From positions 744,001 to 808,000 of the forward strand of contig NZ_BSOT01000006.1 in the NCBI RefSeq assembly GCF_030160655.1: DNA of 64,000 bases. The letters run 5' to 3'. The notes under the pieces were generated by a model that saw nothing but the letters and a program-made list of their open reading frames with translations, ran no database searches and had not been told where the DNA came from. A program made the position numbers and the translations under genes. Shown in pieces: positions 28,789 through 37,788 of the stretch; position 1 is the first letter of the stretch, and each line of letters begins with the position of its first letter. This DNA is from Agaribacter marinus. GTDB lineage: Bacteria > Pseudomonadota > Gammaproteobacteria > Enterobacterales > Alteromonadaceae.

Positions 28789-28894
28789 ATTATTCTCTGA
28801 TAAGTATGCTCGGGCAATGGTCATTGCTCAAGTCTGCGTTGAAGGTGTTATTTTTATAAAATTTATATTCTGAGAAAATATCGGTATATGCGGG

Positions 28895-28936
28895 CCAAAG
28901 AGACGAGATATGTAAACATATTTAACGGCTCTTTGG
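28895..28936 (-). promoter_or_regulatory. Hairpin after hcp
   Basis: A perfect 8-bp outer stem (CCAAAGAG at 28895, CTCTTTGG ending at 28936) surrounds an inner ATATGT/ACATAT stem. It lies 12 bases after the hcp stop within the operon and lacks a T-run. It may stabilise the hcp message or reduce readthrough into tagJ, matching the usual excess of Hcp. Confidence 0.55.
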
Positions 28937-28948
28937 CGTGCGCATAGA

Positions 28949-29440
28949 TTAGGCGATCTCTTTTGGTGCGTTCTCAGCAATACCCCAACCGAAGTTAACC
29001 GCAGCTGCGCCTGAGCCATCTTTATTTTGCGGCGTATAAATTACTTTAAAGTCCGCAAAGTTGATGGATACATTTTCGGTTAAACGATCTTCGCCGCCAG
29101 AACCACCGGTTGATACAGATGTAATCATTATGTCGCGCATATCGATCACGTAGTATTCAAGTGGGTTGCCTCCCGCCTTTCGAACGATTAGCTTTGCTTT
29201 TTCGATATGCTTACCTTCTGCCACATGCTGCATTAAGGTAGGTGAAGAGCGGTCAATATATTTGGTTACCGAAATATCTTGAAAACTAGCCTTCCCAGCA
29301 CCAGCACCCATTCCCATATGCGTTGTACCAGATTGTGACAAACCCCAACTCCATGCTAAAACGTCAATCGTTTTTGCATGTGTTTTATCCATGGATTCAC
29401 CTTCAATCCCTTCAAACTTTAAAAACATGTCTACTGCCAT
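28949..29440 (-). CDS. hcp: T6SS tube protein Hcp (TssD)
   Basis: This 163-residue protein forms the hexameric inner tube. It shows the classic Hcp opening MAVDMFLKFEGIEGES, the central DISVTKYIDRSSPTLMQHVAEG and KAGGNPLEYYVI, and the ending NFADFKVIYTPQN. It is not fused to any effector domain. The gene lies between tssC and tagJ and is followed by a hairpin. Confidence 0.97.
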   Translation of the reverse strand: MAVDMFLKFEGIEGESMDKTHAKTIDVLAWSWGLSQSGTTHMGMGAGAGKASFQDISVTKYIDRSSPTLMQHVAEGKHIEKAKLIVRKAGGNPLEYYVIDMRDIMITSVSTGGSGGEDRLTENVSINFADFKVIYTPQNKDGSGAAAVNFGWGIAENAPKEIA

Positions 29441-29494
29441 GATGCCTCTCCTCTAAATATTGTGCGTATTCGCTTAGTTTACTTGCTTTGCTTA

Positions 29495-30985
29495 CTATTT
29501 TTCAGAAGGTAACTTAGACACTAGCCGCAGAGATGCCGTTAACCCTTCCAATTGATAATGAGGTCTTAAGAAGAACTTGGCGCTGTAATAACCGGGACTT
29601 CCTTCAACTTCGTCAACTACTACTTCTGCTCCCGCAAGTGGTTTACTTGCTTTGGTTTCTTCACTTGATGTGCCTGGCGCGCCATCAACATAATTATTTA
29701 TCCAACTTTGTAACCAGCGCTCCATGTCAGGACGTTCTTTAAATGAACCAACTTTGTCTCTCACAATACATTTTAAGTAGTGAGCAAAACGCGTGGTTGC
29801 AAATAAATATGGTAGACGAGCGGCCAGCGCAGCATTAGCTGTCGCGTCAGGATCGTCATATTCAGCCGGTTTTTGTAGCGTTTGTGCACCAATAAATGCG
29901 GCCATGTCGCTATTCTTACGATGAATGAGTGGCATTATGCCGCATGCGGACAACTCTGCTTCTCTGCGGTCACTAATGGCGACTTCAGTAGGGCATTTCA
30001 TATCGACACCGCCGTCATCACTTGGAAAAGTATGTACCGGCAAGCCTTCAACCGCGCCACCCGACTCAATGCCACGAATACGTGAACACCAGCCATATTC
30101 TTTAAATGAGCGGTTAATGTTTACTGCCATAGAATATGCCGCGTTTGTCCATGCATACTTCGATGAGTCAGGTCCGCTCACGTCTTCCTCGAATTCAAAC
30201 GCTTCTACTGGGTCTGATTTTTCACCATAAGGTAATCTAGACAACACGCGAGGCATAGTCAGAGATACATACTTTGCATCTTCTGTTTCGCGTAAAGACC
30301 GGAATGACGCATAATCAGGCGTTGAAAATATCTTAGTTAAGTCGCGCGGGTTTGTTAGTTCATTCCAACTGTCCATCTGCAACAAACCAGGTGACGCAGC
30401 TGTCAAGAAAGGCGAATGTGAAGCGGCACAAATCTTTGACATATTTGTCAGTAGATTTACGTCAGATGGGCTGTTATCAAAGTAGTAATCACCAACAATC
30501 GCGCCGAAAGGTTCGCCACCAAACTGTCCATACTCTTCTTCATAAAACTTCTTGAATATAGGGCTTTGATCCCAAGCTGTACCTGCAAATTTTTTCAGGT
30601 TTTTACCGAGTTCTTTTTTCGATATGTTGAATACTTTTATCTTCAAGTATTCATCGGTTTCGGTATTGTTCACGAGGTAATGTAAACCGCGCCAAGTTCC
30701 TTCTAGGTTTTGAAAGTCTTCATGGTGAAGTATTAGATTAACTTGCTCAGATAATTTTTTGTCTATTTCAGAAATAATGGCTTCAATAGAATGAACTGTG
30801 TCATCAGATATTTTATTGATATCTTCTAACGCGAGCCCTGCAAGCGTATTAACCGCTTTTTCGACTTCTGTTTTTGCATGATCTGATTTTGGCTTAAACT
30901 CTTTTTGTAACAATGCAGCAAAGCTGTCATTATCTAAATCTTCCCACGCAGTTTCTTGGCCTTGGATAGCTTCTTGTTCTGCCAT
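29495..30985 (-). CDS. tssC: T6SS sheath large subunit TssC (VipB)
   Basis: This 496-residue protein forms the contractile sheath with TssB. Motifs include LEGTWRGLHYLVNNTETD, FGAIVGDYYF, FLTAASPGLLQMDSW, FRSLRETEDAKYVSLTMPR and RFAHYLKCIVRDKVGSF. It starts three bases after tssB with a GAGGAGT ribosome site. Assignment is secure. Confidence 0.97.
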   Translation of the reverse strand: MAEQEAIQGQETAWEDLDNDSFAALLQKEFKPKSDHAKTEVEKAVNTLAGLALEDINKISDDTVHSIEAIISEIDKKLSEQVNLILHHEDFQNLEGTWRGLHYLVNNTETDEYLKIKVFNISKKELGKNLKKFAGTAWDQSPIFKKFYEEEYGQFGGEPFGAIVGDYYFDNSPSDVNLLTNMSKICAASHSPFLTAASPGLLQMDSWNELTNPRDLTKIFSTPDYASFRSLRETEDAKYVSLTMPRVLSRLPYGEKSDPVEAFEFEEDVSGPDSSKYAWTNAAYSMAVNINRSFKEYGWCSRIRGIESGGAVEGLPVHTFPSDDGGVDMKCPTEVAISDRREAELSACGIMPLIHRKNSDMAAFIGAQTLQKPAEYDDPDATANAALAARLPYLFATTRFAHYLKCIVRDKVGSFKERPDMERWLQSWINNYVDGAPGTSSEETKASKPLAGAEVVVDEVEGSPGYYSAKFFLRPHYQLEGLTASLRLVSKLPSEK

Positions 30986-30988
30986 TTT

Positions 30989-31492
30989 TTACTCCTCAGA
31001 CGCTTCTTGTTTGGGGGCTGCACTTAAGGTTTCTAGTAGTGTTGGATCAGCTAATACCTTTGCAATAAGCTGTTCAGCACCCTCTTTACCATCCATGTAG
31101 GTTATCAAATTCGACAGCTGCGTACGTGCTTCCAACAGTTGCTTTAAACCGTCGGTTTTCTTCGCGATGGCTTCAGGTGAAAAGTCGTCCATACTTTCGA
31201 AATTTAACTCTACTGACAGGTTTCCTTCACCCGTCAGTGTGTTCGGAACACTCAACTGAACGCGTGGTTTAGAGGCTTTAAGTCGATCATCGAAGTTATC
31301 AACATCAACTTCTAAAATCTTGCGTTCAGATATCGGTGCTAACGGCTCTGCAGGATTGCCGCTTAAGTCTGCCATCACGCCCATTACAAAAGGTATTTGT
31401 ACCTTTTTTTCAGCGCCATACAACTCTACATCGTATTCAATCTGTACTCTGGGTGCTCGGTTTCTTCCGACAAATTTCTGACCGCTGGACAC
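30989..31492 (-). CDS. tssB: T6SS sheath small subunit TssB (VipA)
   Basis: This 167-residue sheath protein starts at GTG 31492 behind AGGAG. The blocks RAPRVQIEYDVELYGAEKK, LPFVMG-like IPFVMGVMADLSG, and the C-terminal LLEARTQLSNLITYMDGK are diagnostic. It pairs with TssC and is the target of TagJ in related systems. Confidence 0.96.
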   Translation of the reverse strand: MSSGQKFVGRNRAPRVQIEYDVELYGAEKKVQIPFVMGVMADLSGNPAEPLAPISERKILEVDVDNFDDRLKASKPRVQLSVPNTLTGEGNLSVELNFESMDDFSPEAIAKKTDGLKQLLEARTQLSNLITYMDGKEGAEQLIAKVLADPTLLETLSAAPKQEASEE

Positions 31493-31562
31493 GTTAACTC
31501 TCCTATTTATGTAATATTAATTCAGGACCTTGTCTGAATAATCAAACCTGATAAACGCTGTA

Positions 31563-32663
31563 TTACCATGAACTATCAGTTGTACTGCTGCTTTCAGGCG
31601 TTACCTGTTGTTCTTCAATGCCACCCAAGTGCTTTAAAGTCGATATCGCATCCGGGTATATATCTTTCATGATTTCTAAAAAGTCTAAATGTACAAGCTT
31701 ATTTGCACGATGAACCAAAATAGGCACAGGGCTTGAAGGTTCATACTTTGCATAATAATCTAAAATCATAGCAAAACACTTTTCCACATCTTTTCGTGAA
31801 CTAAGCGCACCATCTGTCGAAAAAGAAGAGTTTTGCATAGCAGCCCCTTGTGCTTGCGAATTTGCTTCACTGGTTGATGATGTAGAACTTGAGGTGTCAT
31901 CTTGAGGAGCATGAACTTGCTCGTCGGCTTGCTCCACATTTACGCTTACATCGCCAAAGCGCTCAAATGTGCTAACAAGATGATTCAGAACTTCTAGTGC
32001 TTTATCAAAATTTACATTGTATTCGTTGCCAGCCCGTTCAACGAATGCTTGGCTGATTGTACTTAGATGTTTTACTGAATCGGCAATTGCCGAAAGGGTT
32101 TTCGCTTTTTCTTCAGTATCTACTTCACTGAAAATCCCTCTCACTTGCGATTCACTCAGGGCTTCTTCGTCTTCCCCTGCAATTGCTCTATCAATTTTTT
32201 GTAAATTCAGTGGTCCAAGAACTTTTGATGTCGCTAACGGCATTTGCTTCAAGGAACTTGTAATAAAACTGTCGTTAAAGTGTCCCAAAGCAGATATACG
32301 TTCAAGCGGATCACCGTCGTCTTCATCCAACGAAGGGTAGACTGTATCCCACTCATCGACCACTAAACTCGCTAATCCATTTAAGCAGGTTTCAAACGGA
32401 ACAAACCCTTCTGTGTTGAGTACAGATTGGGAAAGTATGGATATTAGTTTTAAGTCTTTAGTTGATTTAAGGTATTCAAGTGAGCGTTTTTTTATGTCTC
32501 GCCAGTCTGGTGGTTCAGCGGGCGTAGTATTTTGTCCATCGAATCGCTCAGGCGTACCTTGCGCTTCAAAAAAAAAGTTTTGAAAGCCTGCATCATCTTC
32601 AAGGTTTAAGCCACACTTGGAATCGTTACTAATTGGATTGGTGATGGCCTGCAAATAATCCAT
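31563..32663 (-). CDS. tssA: T6SS protein TssA (ImpA-type)
   Basis: This encodes 366 residues. I chose ATG 32663, because AAGG lies upstream and the family start (MDYLQAITNPIS) begins there; an extension to 32741 is unlikely. The ImpA N-terminal domain is clear (DDWRDIKKRSLEYL-type region, LKLISILSQSVL, DEWDTVYP). The C-terminal DVEKCFAMILDYYAKYEPSSP is the conserved TssA tail of the shorter class. A Ser/Thr-rich linker (about 265-295) separates them. TssA helps prime and cap the sheath. It is the first gene of the minus-strand operon. Confidence 0.92.
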   Translation of the reverse strand: MDYLQAITNPISNDSKCGLNLEDDAGFQNFFFEAQGTPERFDGQNTTPAEPPDWRDIKKRSLEYLKSTKDLKLISILSQSVLNTEGFVPFETCLNGLASLVVDEWDTVYPSLDEDDGDPLERISALGHFNDSFITSSLKQMPLATSKVLGPLNLQKIDRAIAGEDEEALSESQVRGIFSEVDTEEKAKTLSAIADSVKHLSTISQAFVERAGNEYNVNFDKALEVLNHLVSTFERFGDVSVNVEQADEQVHAPQDDTSSSTSSTSEANSQAQGAAMQNSSFSTDGALSSRKDVEKCFAMILDYYAKYEPSSPVPILVHRANKLVHLDFLEIMKDIYPDAISTLKHLGGIEEQQVTPESSSTTDSSW

Positions 32664-32977
32664 TACAAAAACCTTATAAAACGTAAGTTGGGTATGAACT
32701 TTGTTTACAATTAAGTGATAAACACTAATACAAAAATTCATGATTGCAAAGGTAATTTGAATAATTAGTGGATCATTTTTTTACCGCAAAGGATTTCATT
32801 GCTCAAAATAATGCTTATACTGATACTTTAAGTGCAAGTCATTATTAGATATTTGTGCGGTCGTCGCTGATAACAAGGATAATGTAATTGGATGAAAATC
32901 ATACAAAATCAAAGGGTTAATGGCCTGTGAGTATTGTAACTAATTTGTAATGTATTAGTTCGCTGAAAGGATACACA
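32664..32977. promoter_or_regulatory. Divergent promoter region between tssA and vgrG
   Basis: These 314 bp separate the two divergent T6SS halves, so they must hold promoters for both. No consensus sigma-54 element was found on either strand. A perfect 7-bp inverted repeat, AACTAAT (32938-32944) and ATTAGTT (32954-32960), lies 17 bases before vgrG and may be an operator or leader hairpin. No gene is seen here. Confidence 0.5.
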
Positions 32978-34972
32978 ATGTCTGGAGAAAGTAGTTTAAT
33001 TTCTATATCTACGCCTTTGGGTGACGATGTCCTTATATTTCGTCAAGCGAAAGTCAAAGAGCAACTGGGTCAGCCCTTCCAAATCGACGTTGAATTGATA
33101 AGCGATGACGAAGACGTGGCGCTTGAGAATATTTTAGGTAAAAACGTGACAATTAGGATGGAGACTAGTGAAGACCAGCCGCGTTTTTTCAACGGTATTG
33201 TGACGGAATTCTTTCAAAAAGATAATAAAGATAAAAATGCGTTTTATGGTGCGGTGATTCGGCCTTGGTTTTGGCTACTTACATTAAGTGAGCATTGTCG
33301 TATTTTTCAAGAGAAAAGCTACCCTGATATTATTAAAGCCGTATTTAGTGATCTTGGTTTTTCCGATTTCGAAGACCAACTTACAGCCACATATCAGGCC
33401 AAAGATTACGTTGTGCAGTTTAACGAAAGTGATTTCAACTTTGTATCCCGGATTATGCAACAAGAAGGGATTTTCTACTATTTCAAGCATATTAACGGTA
33501 AGCATTCGTTAGTACTCACTGATGATAGTTCTTCATTGCCGGATCTCGGTCAGGTAAACTTTTTCGAACTAGAAGAAAACAGTAAACATCACGGTGTCGA
33601 AGGTATTACTTCGTGGCACAACCATTTTAAAGTACGAAGTGGCGGTGTCAGTTTACGAAGTTTTGACTTTGAACTACCAACTAAGAATCTTGACTCGGTT
33701 ACTGCAGATCCTAAAACGGCGTCTCTATCTTCTTTGCAGCGCTATTCTTATCCGGGTAAATATGCTGAAAGAGGCGATGGCGATCAGTATACCAAGCTAT
33801 TAATGCAAAAAGAGAATGCAGGTTTTGAACAGAAATCTCTCAGCGGAAATATTCGTACACTATACGCGGGTGCGCAATTTTCACTTTTCGACTATACCAG
33901 AGAGGATCAAAACAGTAGCTATCTAATCTGTGGGTATCAATGTCATCTTAGAGGAGATGCATTGCGCGCAGAAAAGGGTAACGAAAAGCTGCCGATGTTT
34001 GAGTTTAATGCTACCGCTATTCCCGCCAATATACCTTTTCGGCCAGAGCAAAATGCGACTAAACCAAAAATGACGGGGCCACAGACAGCAACCGTGGTGG
34101 GTAAATCCGGTGAAGAAATTTGGACAGATAAATATGGGAGAGTAAAGGTTCTTTTTCATTGGGACAAAGAAGCTCAAGGCGACGAGAAAAGCTCATGCTG
34201 GATACGTGTGTCTCAATCGCTTGCAGGTAAAAACTGGGGAAGTATTTATATTCCTAGAGTTGGGCAAGAGGTACTCGTTGAGTTTTTGAATGGTGACCCT
34301 GATAAGCCAATAATTATTGGTTGTGTATACAATGGCAGTACCATGCCTCCTTATCCATTGCCCGCAAATGCGACTATGAGTGGTATTAAGTCTCGTACCA
34401 GTAAAGGTGGCGGAGGCTTTAATGAGATTCGCATGGAAGATAAAAAAGGCGAAGAGCAAATATTCGTTCACGGTAAGCGAAATATAGATACACGCATTGG
34501 GCACAATTGCTTTCAAACCATTGGCAATGATAAACATCTAGTCGTTAAAAACGATCATTTTGAGCGTATTGAAAATAATCAGAATGTCGAGATTGAAGGC
34601 GATAGTGTGTCTAAAGTAGGTAAAGACCAACATTTTTCTGTTATAGGCAAAGATGCTAAAAGCGTTGACTCAGAGTTATCTTTAACGGTGAAAGGAGATG
34701 TTTCTGAAACGTTTGATGCTGGTCATTCAATGGTCGTTAAAAAAGACAGTTATATTAAAGGCGCAAATATTTGTATCGAAGCCGGGACAAATTTAACCTT
34801 GCAGGTAGGTAAATCATTTATTGCGATTGAAAGTGGGGGTATTACGATCAGCTCTCCAGGCAAAGTTACCGTTGAATCTAAAGCCGCAATAAAAGTTGAT
34901 GCTAGTGCTACAGTCGATATCAGTGCTTCAGGTATGGCGACGTTGAAAGGTTCAATGGTAAAGGTAAATTAG
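32978..34972 (+). CDS. vgrG: T6SS spike protein VgrG (TssI)
   Basis: This 664-residue spike protein has the gp27-like base (FRQAKVKEQLGQPFQIDVEL to about 380), the gp5 OB-fold region (DKYGRVKVLFHWDKEAQG, SCWIRVSQSLAGKNWGS, PRVGQEVLVEFLNGDPDKPI) and a C-terminal repetitive beta-helix with GKDQHFSVIGKDAKS-type repeats. There is no C-terminal effector extension, so cargo must be loaded through adapters or the PAAR-like tip. The start has GAAAGGA upstream. The genes that follow are probably its cargo. Confidence 0.97.
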   Translation: MSGESSLISISTPLGDDVLIFRQAKVKEQLGQPFQIDVELISDDEDVALENILGKNVTIRMETSEDQPRFFNGIVTEFFQKDNKDKNAFYGAVIRPWFWLLTLSEHCRIFQEKSYPDIIKAVFSDLGFSDFEDQLTATYQAKDYVVQFNESDFNFVSRIMQQEGIFYYFKHINGKHSLVLTDDSSSLPDLGQVNFFELEENSKHHGVEGITSWHNHFKVRSGGVSLRSFDFELPTKNLDSVTADPKTASLSSLQRYSYPGKYAERGDGDQYTKLLMQKENAGFEQKSLSGNIRTLYAGAQFSLFDYTREDQNSSYLICGYQCHLRGDALRAEKGNEKLPMFEFNATAIPANIPFRPEQNATKPKMTGPQTATVVGKSGEEIWTDKYGRVKVLFHWDKEAQGDEKSSCWIRVSQSLAGKNWGSIYIPRVGQEVLVEFLNGDPDKPIIIGCVYNGSTMPPYPLPANATMSGIKSRTSKGGGGFNEIRMEDKKGEEQIFVHGKRNIDTRIGHNCFQTIGNDKHLVVKNDHFERIENNQNVEIEGDSVSKVGKDQHFSVIGKDAKSVDSELSLTVKGDVSETFDAGHSMVVKKDSYIKGANICIEAGTNLTLQVGKSFIAIESGGITISSPGKVTVESKAAIKVDASATVDISASGMATLKGSMVKVN

Positions 34973-35013
34973 TATGCGGAGTATTTTGAGATCTTGGTTA
35001 TGGTTGTAGTGCA

Positions 35014-35418
35014 ATGAAAGCGAAGTCTGGAAAGGTTGTTAAAGCGGTAGCACCTATTGAGCCTGAAGAAGTGTTTGAGGCTGATGCTGCTGATCCCGGA
35101 AAAGCGGCAAAGGCAAAAGCAACACCAAAATCTAGCGAGAAAGGTAAATACGATGAACAAAAAGTTAAACCTTTCAAACCACCAAAAGACGACGACAATA
35201 CATCGGACGAAAAAGAAGATAAGCCAAGTTCATGGGTTGAGTTTAGTTTAAAGGACGAAGCGTCGAACCCGGTGTCTGGTCAAAAGTATGAAGTAGAGTT
35301 ACCAGATGGGTCAATTGCTAAAGGCACTACTGATAGTAAAGGAAATGCTAAAATTGAAGGGTTTGAGCCCGGCGAGTGTAAACTTAGCTTTCCTGATTTA
35401 CATAAGGATGCATGGTAA
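35014..35418 (+). CDS. Small T6SS cargo-module protein with Lys-rich linker and Ig-like domain
   Basis: This 134-residue protein has a low-complexity Lys/Pro/Asp-rich N-terminal half (about 1-75) and a compact C-terminal beta domain (WVEFSLKDEASNPVSGQ, then DSKGNAKIEGFEPGECKLSFPDL). The C-terminal pattern (GxTDxxGxAxxxGxxPGxCxxxFPDLxxxAW) recurs in T6SS cargo and PAAR-associated proteins. It lies 41 bases after vgrG and its stop overlaps the next start (TAATG). A role as adapter between VgrG and effector is plausible but inferred. Confidence 0.6.
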   Translation: MKAKSGKVVKAVAPIEPEEVFEADAADPGKAAKAKATPKSSEKGKYDEQKVKPFKPPKDDDNTSDEKEDKPSSWVEFSLKDEASNPVSGQKYEVELPDGSIAKGTTDSKGNAKIEGFEPGECKLSFPDLHKDAW

Positions 35419-36065
35419 TGAAGACCTATAAAGTTAAAAAGGGCGATTGCTTTTCTAGCATTGCTAGACAAAACGGGTTTCATGACGCCAACGTATTATA
35501 TACCGATAGTGCAAATGCTAGCCTAAAAGGTCAGCGAGACAACCTTCACATATTGCACAAAGGAGACAAGGTCAAAATACCGGATAAAGAGAGTAAAAAA
35601 ATGACTTTGGCACCTGAATCTTCTGCCGGTATTTCAGTAAAAGGTATTATATGTGAGCTGAAAGTTGTCGTTGAAGATTTTGATGGCAATGGTTTTGCTG
35701 ACATGGCGTATTGTTTGGAAATTGGCGGTGAGAAGTTTGAGGGAAAAACGGATAGTAGCGGTTTAATCGAAACCAAAATTGATGCGGGCAGTATGAGCGC
35801 AGAATTAACCATTTATCTTGACAAAGACAAAAAGAATAGTGTGTGTTGGCCTATAGATATTGGTGGTTTGGCGCCCCATGATGAAATTGAAGGCCTGCAG
35901 GCAAGGCTCAATAACTTAGGGTATGCCTGTGGCAATGAGAAAGGCAAAAATGACAAAAGCACTAAAAAAGCGGTGAACGCCTTCAAGAAAAACAATGGTT
36001 TAGCGGACGACGATGTGATTGATCAAGCAACAAAAGATAAAGCACGTTCTGTGTACGGATTTTAG
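35418..36065 (+). CDS. LysM and peptidoglycan-binding domain protein of the T6SS cargo module
   Basis: This encodes 215 residues. I chose the ATG at 35418, since AAGGATG lies eight bases upstream and the ATG overlaps the preceding stop; the in-frame ATG at 35412 is too close to that site. Residues about 1-50 form a LysM domain (YKVKKGDCFSSIARQNG ... LHKGDKVKIP). A beta domain follows (LEIGGEKFEGKTDSSGLIE). The C-terminus is a PG_binding_1-like domain (IEGLQARLNNLGYAC). There is no signal peptide, so delivery by the T6SS would be needed to reach peptidoglycan. It may be a carrier or part of an effector complex. Confidence 0.68.
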   Translation: MKTYKVKKGDCFSSIARQNGFHDANVLYTDSANASLKGQRDNLHILHKGDKVKIPDKESKKMTLAPESSAGISVKGIICELKVVVEDFDGNGFADMAYCLEIGGEKFEGKTDSSGLIETKIDAGSMSAELTIYLDKDKKNSVCWPIDIGGLAPHDEIEGLQARLNNLGYACGNEKGKNDKSTKKAVNAFKKNNGLADDDVIDQATKDKARSVYGF

Positions 36066-36076
36066 GAAAATATACT

Positions 36077-36556
36077 ATGGCGAGTGTTGCGCGTTCCAGT
36101 GCTGCTAAGACAAATAAGAACAAGCTTCGCGTACATAAAGTGAAAGTGTTTCTACAGCTGTATCCAGGAAAATTTGGCACAGACGACGAGCGGGCTATCG
36201 ATAAAGCTATCGAATATACCGTTTACATCGATGGTAAGTTTTCTCAAGGCGGTAATATTGAAGATGATGGCAGTGTTGAGGTTTACATTCCAGGGGGCGC
36301 TAAGGCTAAGCTAGAAGCTTTGGGCACAAGTTATGAAATTGAACCAATTACCAATTTGGAAGCGCATGATACTCTATTAGGTATTCAGAGACGATTGCGT
36401 TTGTTGGGATATTTACACACTGATGTGAATGATGAGTGGGGAGCAGATTTTGATCGTGCAGTGCTAAATTTTCAGGCTGATCATGGTTTAGACCCTAACG
36501 GGAAAGCCCTCGACGCTGTAACTTATAACAAGATCAAAAGTGAATTTGGCGAATGA
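36077..36556 (+). CDS. Peptidoglycan-binding domain protein, paralogue of its upstream neighbour
   Basis: This 159-residue protein has a beta domain (YTVYIDGKFSQGGNIEDDG) followed by a PG_binding_1 domain (LLGIQRRLRLLGYLH ... FQADHGLDPNG). The layout and the segment LEAHDTLLGIQRRLRLLGYL parallel LAPHDEIEGLQARLNNLGYA in the preceding gene, so the two look like diverged duplicates, here without LysM. No signal peptide is seen. It lies between the LysM protein and the metallopeptidase, and is probably part of the same cargo module. Confidence 0.65.
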   Translation: MASVARSSAAKTNKNKLRVHKVKVFLQLYPGKFGTDDERAIDKAIEYTVYIDGKFSQGGNIEDDGSVEVYIPGGAKAKLEALGTSYEIEPITNLEAHDTLLGIQRRLRLLGYLHTDVNDEWGADFDRAVLNFQADHGLDPNGKALDAVTYNKIKSEFGE

Positions 36557-36599
36557 CGTTATTTGGTGAACCAATGAAAGCCTCGGAGGCATACAGGAA

Positions 36600-37766
36600 A
36601 TGACGATTAAGTTACAGGCCAAAAAAGAACTTAGAATTGTGCCTGTGCGCTTTGAGCGTGCGGCGACAGGCTCACCAGATGCCGCCTACCCTGAAGTTGA
36701 TGACAGAGGACACACGCATACTGTGCCTCAAGTGAATGGTCTTGCTGCTTCAGACCCCATTCGTGGGGGTGTGTTGGGCTTAACCAAAGATCAAGAAGTC
36801 ACGATACAGATGGTACGCGAAGACATAGATAATAATGCCGAGTTATATGTTACTACTTCAGATGAAGAGGTGGTTAAAATTATCACACCAAAAGATGGCG
36901 AAAAAGTTGCTTCTGGTAAAGAGAATAAGATTAAGTTGAAAGGTGGGACTTTTAGTGGTTCTACGCCAAAGTCTGGTAAGGTCGAAATACGTTTTGGTGC
37001 TAAAGATGGCCCGATCATCGCTAACTTGGTCGTTTATACCTTTAATCGCTTGTTGGTCTTTATTCAGCCCCATATTGTCACAGTCAATGATCCATCCGGT
37101 GCTAATGGTGTCGCACCAACGCTAAATATAGACAATGTTATGAAACAAGTGAAAGCACTCTGGGCACCTTGTGGCGTTCATTTCACTGTTAATAAGGCCG
37201 AATCTTTCGATATCAAATTAGCTAACGCTAACAAAATGTTATTTAGCGAAGTCAACAACGTTTATGCTAAAAAATGGGTTAAGGACACTATAAACGTCTA
37301 TGTTATGCAGGAGCTTGACAGTGCATTGGGTTATGGTTTCAGTAAATCGGCATATGCAGGGTTTGGTTTAACTCATCCGGGTGTATTCATGGGGATGAAA
37401 ACTGGCGCGACAGACCGTACTGCTGAGACCTATTGGTGCGCAAATGATTTGGCTCATGAGTTAGGGCACTTTTTCACTCTCTGGCATCCGACGGATGGCT
37501 CAGGGTCTGGTTGGCAACGTTATGAAACTTGGTCTATGCGCTTTTTAATGCACAATTACAACTACACTGGCAGAGCAGGCGCTCCTCAAGGTGGAGCACA
37601 TTGGCCAGAGTACAATAATTTTGGTTACGGAAGTTATTCAGGCTATCCTTATCGTTCAGGTTTGGTGAGTCTAAAGAATGTAAGAACAGGCGCTAGTGCA
37701 GGGCGTGATGGGCAATGCTCGACAGTTAGGAATCATATCGCACAAGGTCCAAGCGTTTTATATTAA
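36600..37766 (+). CDS. Putative metzincin-like metallopeptidase, candidate T6SS effector
   Basis: This 388-residue protein starts at ATG 36600 with GGAGG and AGGAA upstream. Residues about 1-150 look beta-rich (VEIRFGAKDGPIIANLVVY). The catalytic part has the zinc motif HELGHFFTLWH (His286, Glu287, His290, His296), close to the metzincin HExxHxxGxxH pattern with Thr for Gly, and a likely Met-turn at Met317 (RFLMHNYNY). The block VKALWAPCGVHFTV resembles the region before the zinc motif in related peptidases. There is no signal peptide. Position downstream of vgrG, before a predicted periplasmic partner and a PAAR-like tip, suggests a secreted antibacterial effector. The substrate is unknown; a peptidoglycan peptide or envelope protein are candidates. 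Confidence 0.75.
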   Translation: MTIKLQAKKELRIVPVRFERAATGSPDAAYPEVDDRGHTHTVPQVNGLAASDPIRGGVLGLTKDQEVTIQMVREDIDNNAELYVTTSDEEVVKIITPKDGEKVASGKENKIKLKGGTFSGSTPKSGKVEIRFGAKDGPIIANLVVYTFNRLLVFIQPHIVTVNDPSGANGVAPTLNIDNVMKQVKALWAPCGVHFTVNKAESFDIKLANANKMLFSEVNNVYAKKWVKDTINVYVMQELDSALGYGFSKSAYAGFGLTHPGVFMGMKTGATDRTAETYWCANDLAHELGHFFTLWHPTDGSGSGWQRYETWSMRFLMHNYNYTGRAGAPQGGAHWPEYNNFGYGSYSGYPYRSGLVSLKNVRTGASAGRDGQCSTVRNHIAQGPSVLY

Positions 37767-37788
37767 ACACAAAAAGTATGAGATAAAT

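Noticed and set aside
28828-29019. 63-codon minus-strand frame overlapping the 3' end of hcp
   Set aside because: It runs through hcp in another frame and across its hairpin, and has no ribosome site or family likeness.
32664-32741. Longer N-terminus for TssA
   Set aside because: The extra 26 residues are hydrophobic and unlike TssA, whose family start and ribosome site fit 32663.
33284-33505. Antisense frame inside vgrG and similar antisense frames in tssC, tssM and clpV
   Set aside because: They lie opposite well-identified genes and show no domain or independent start signal.
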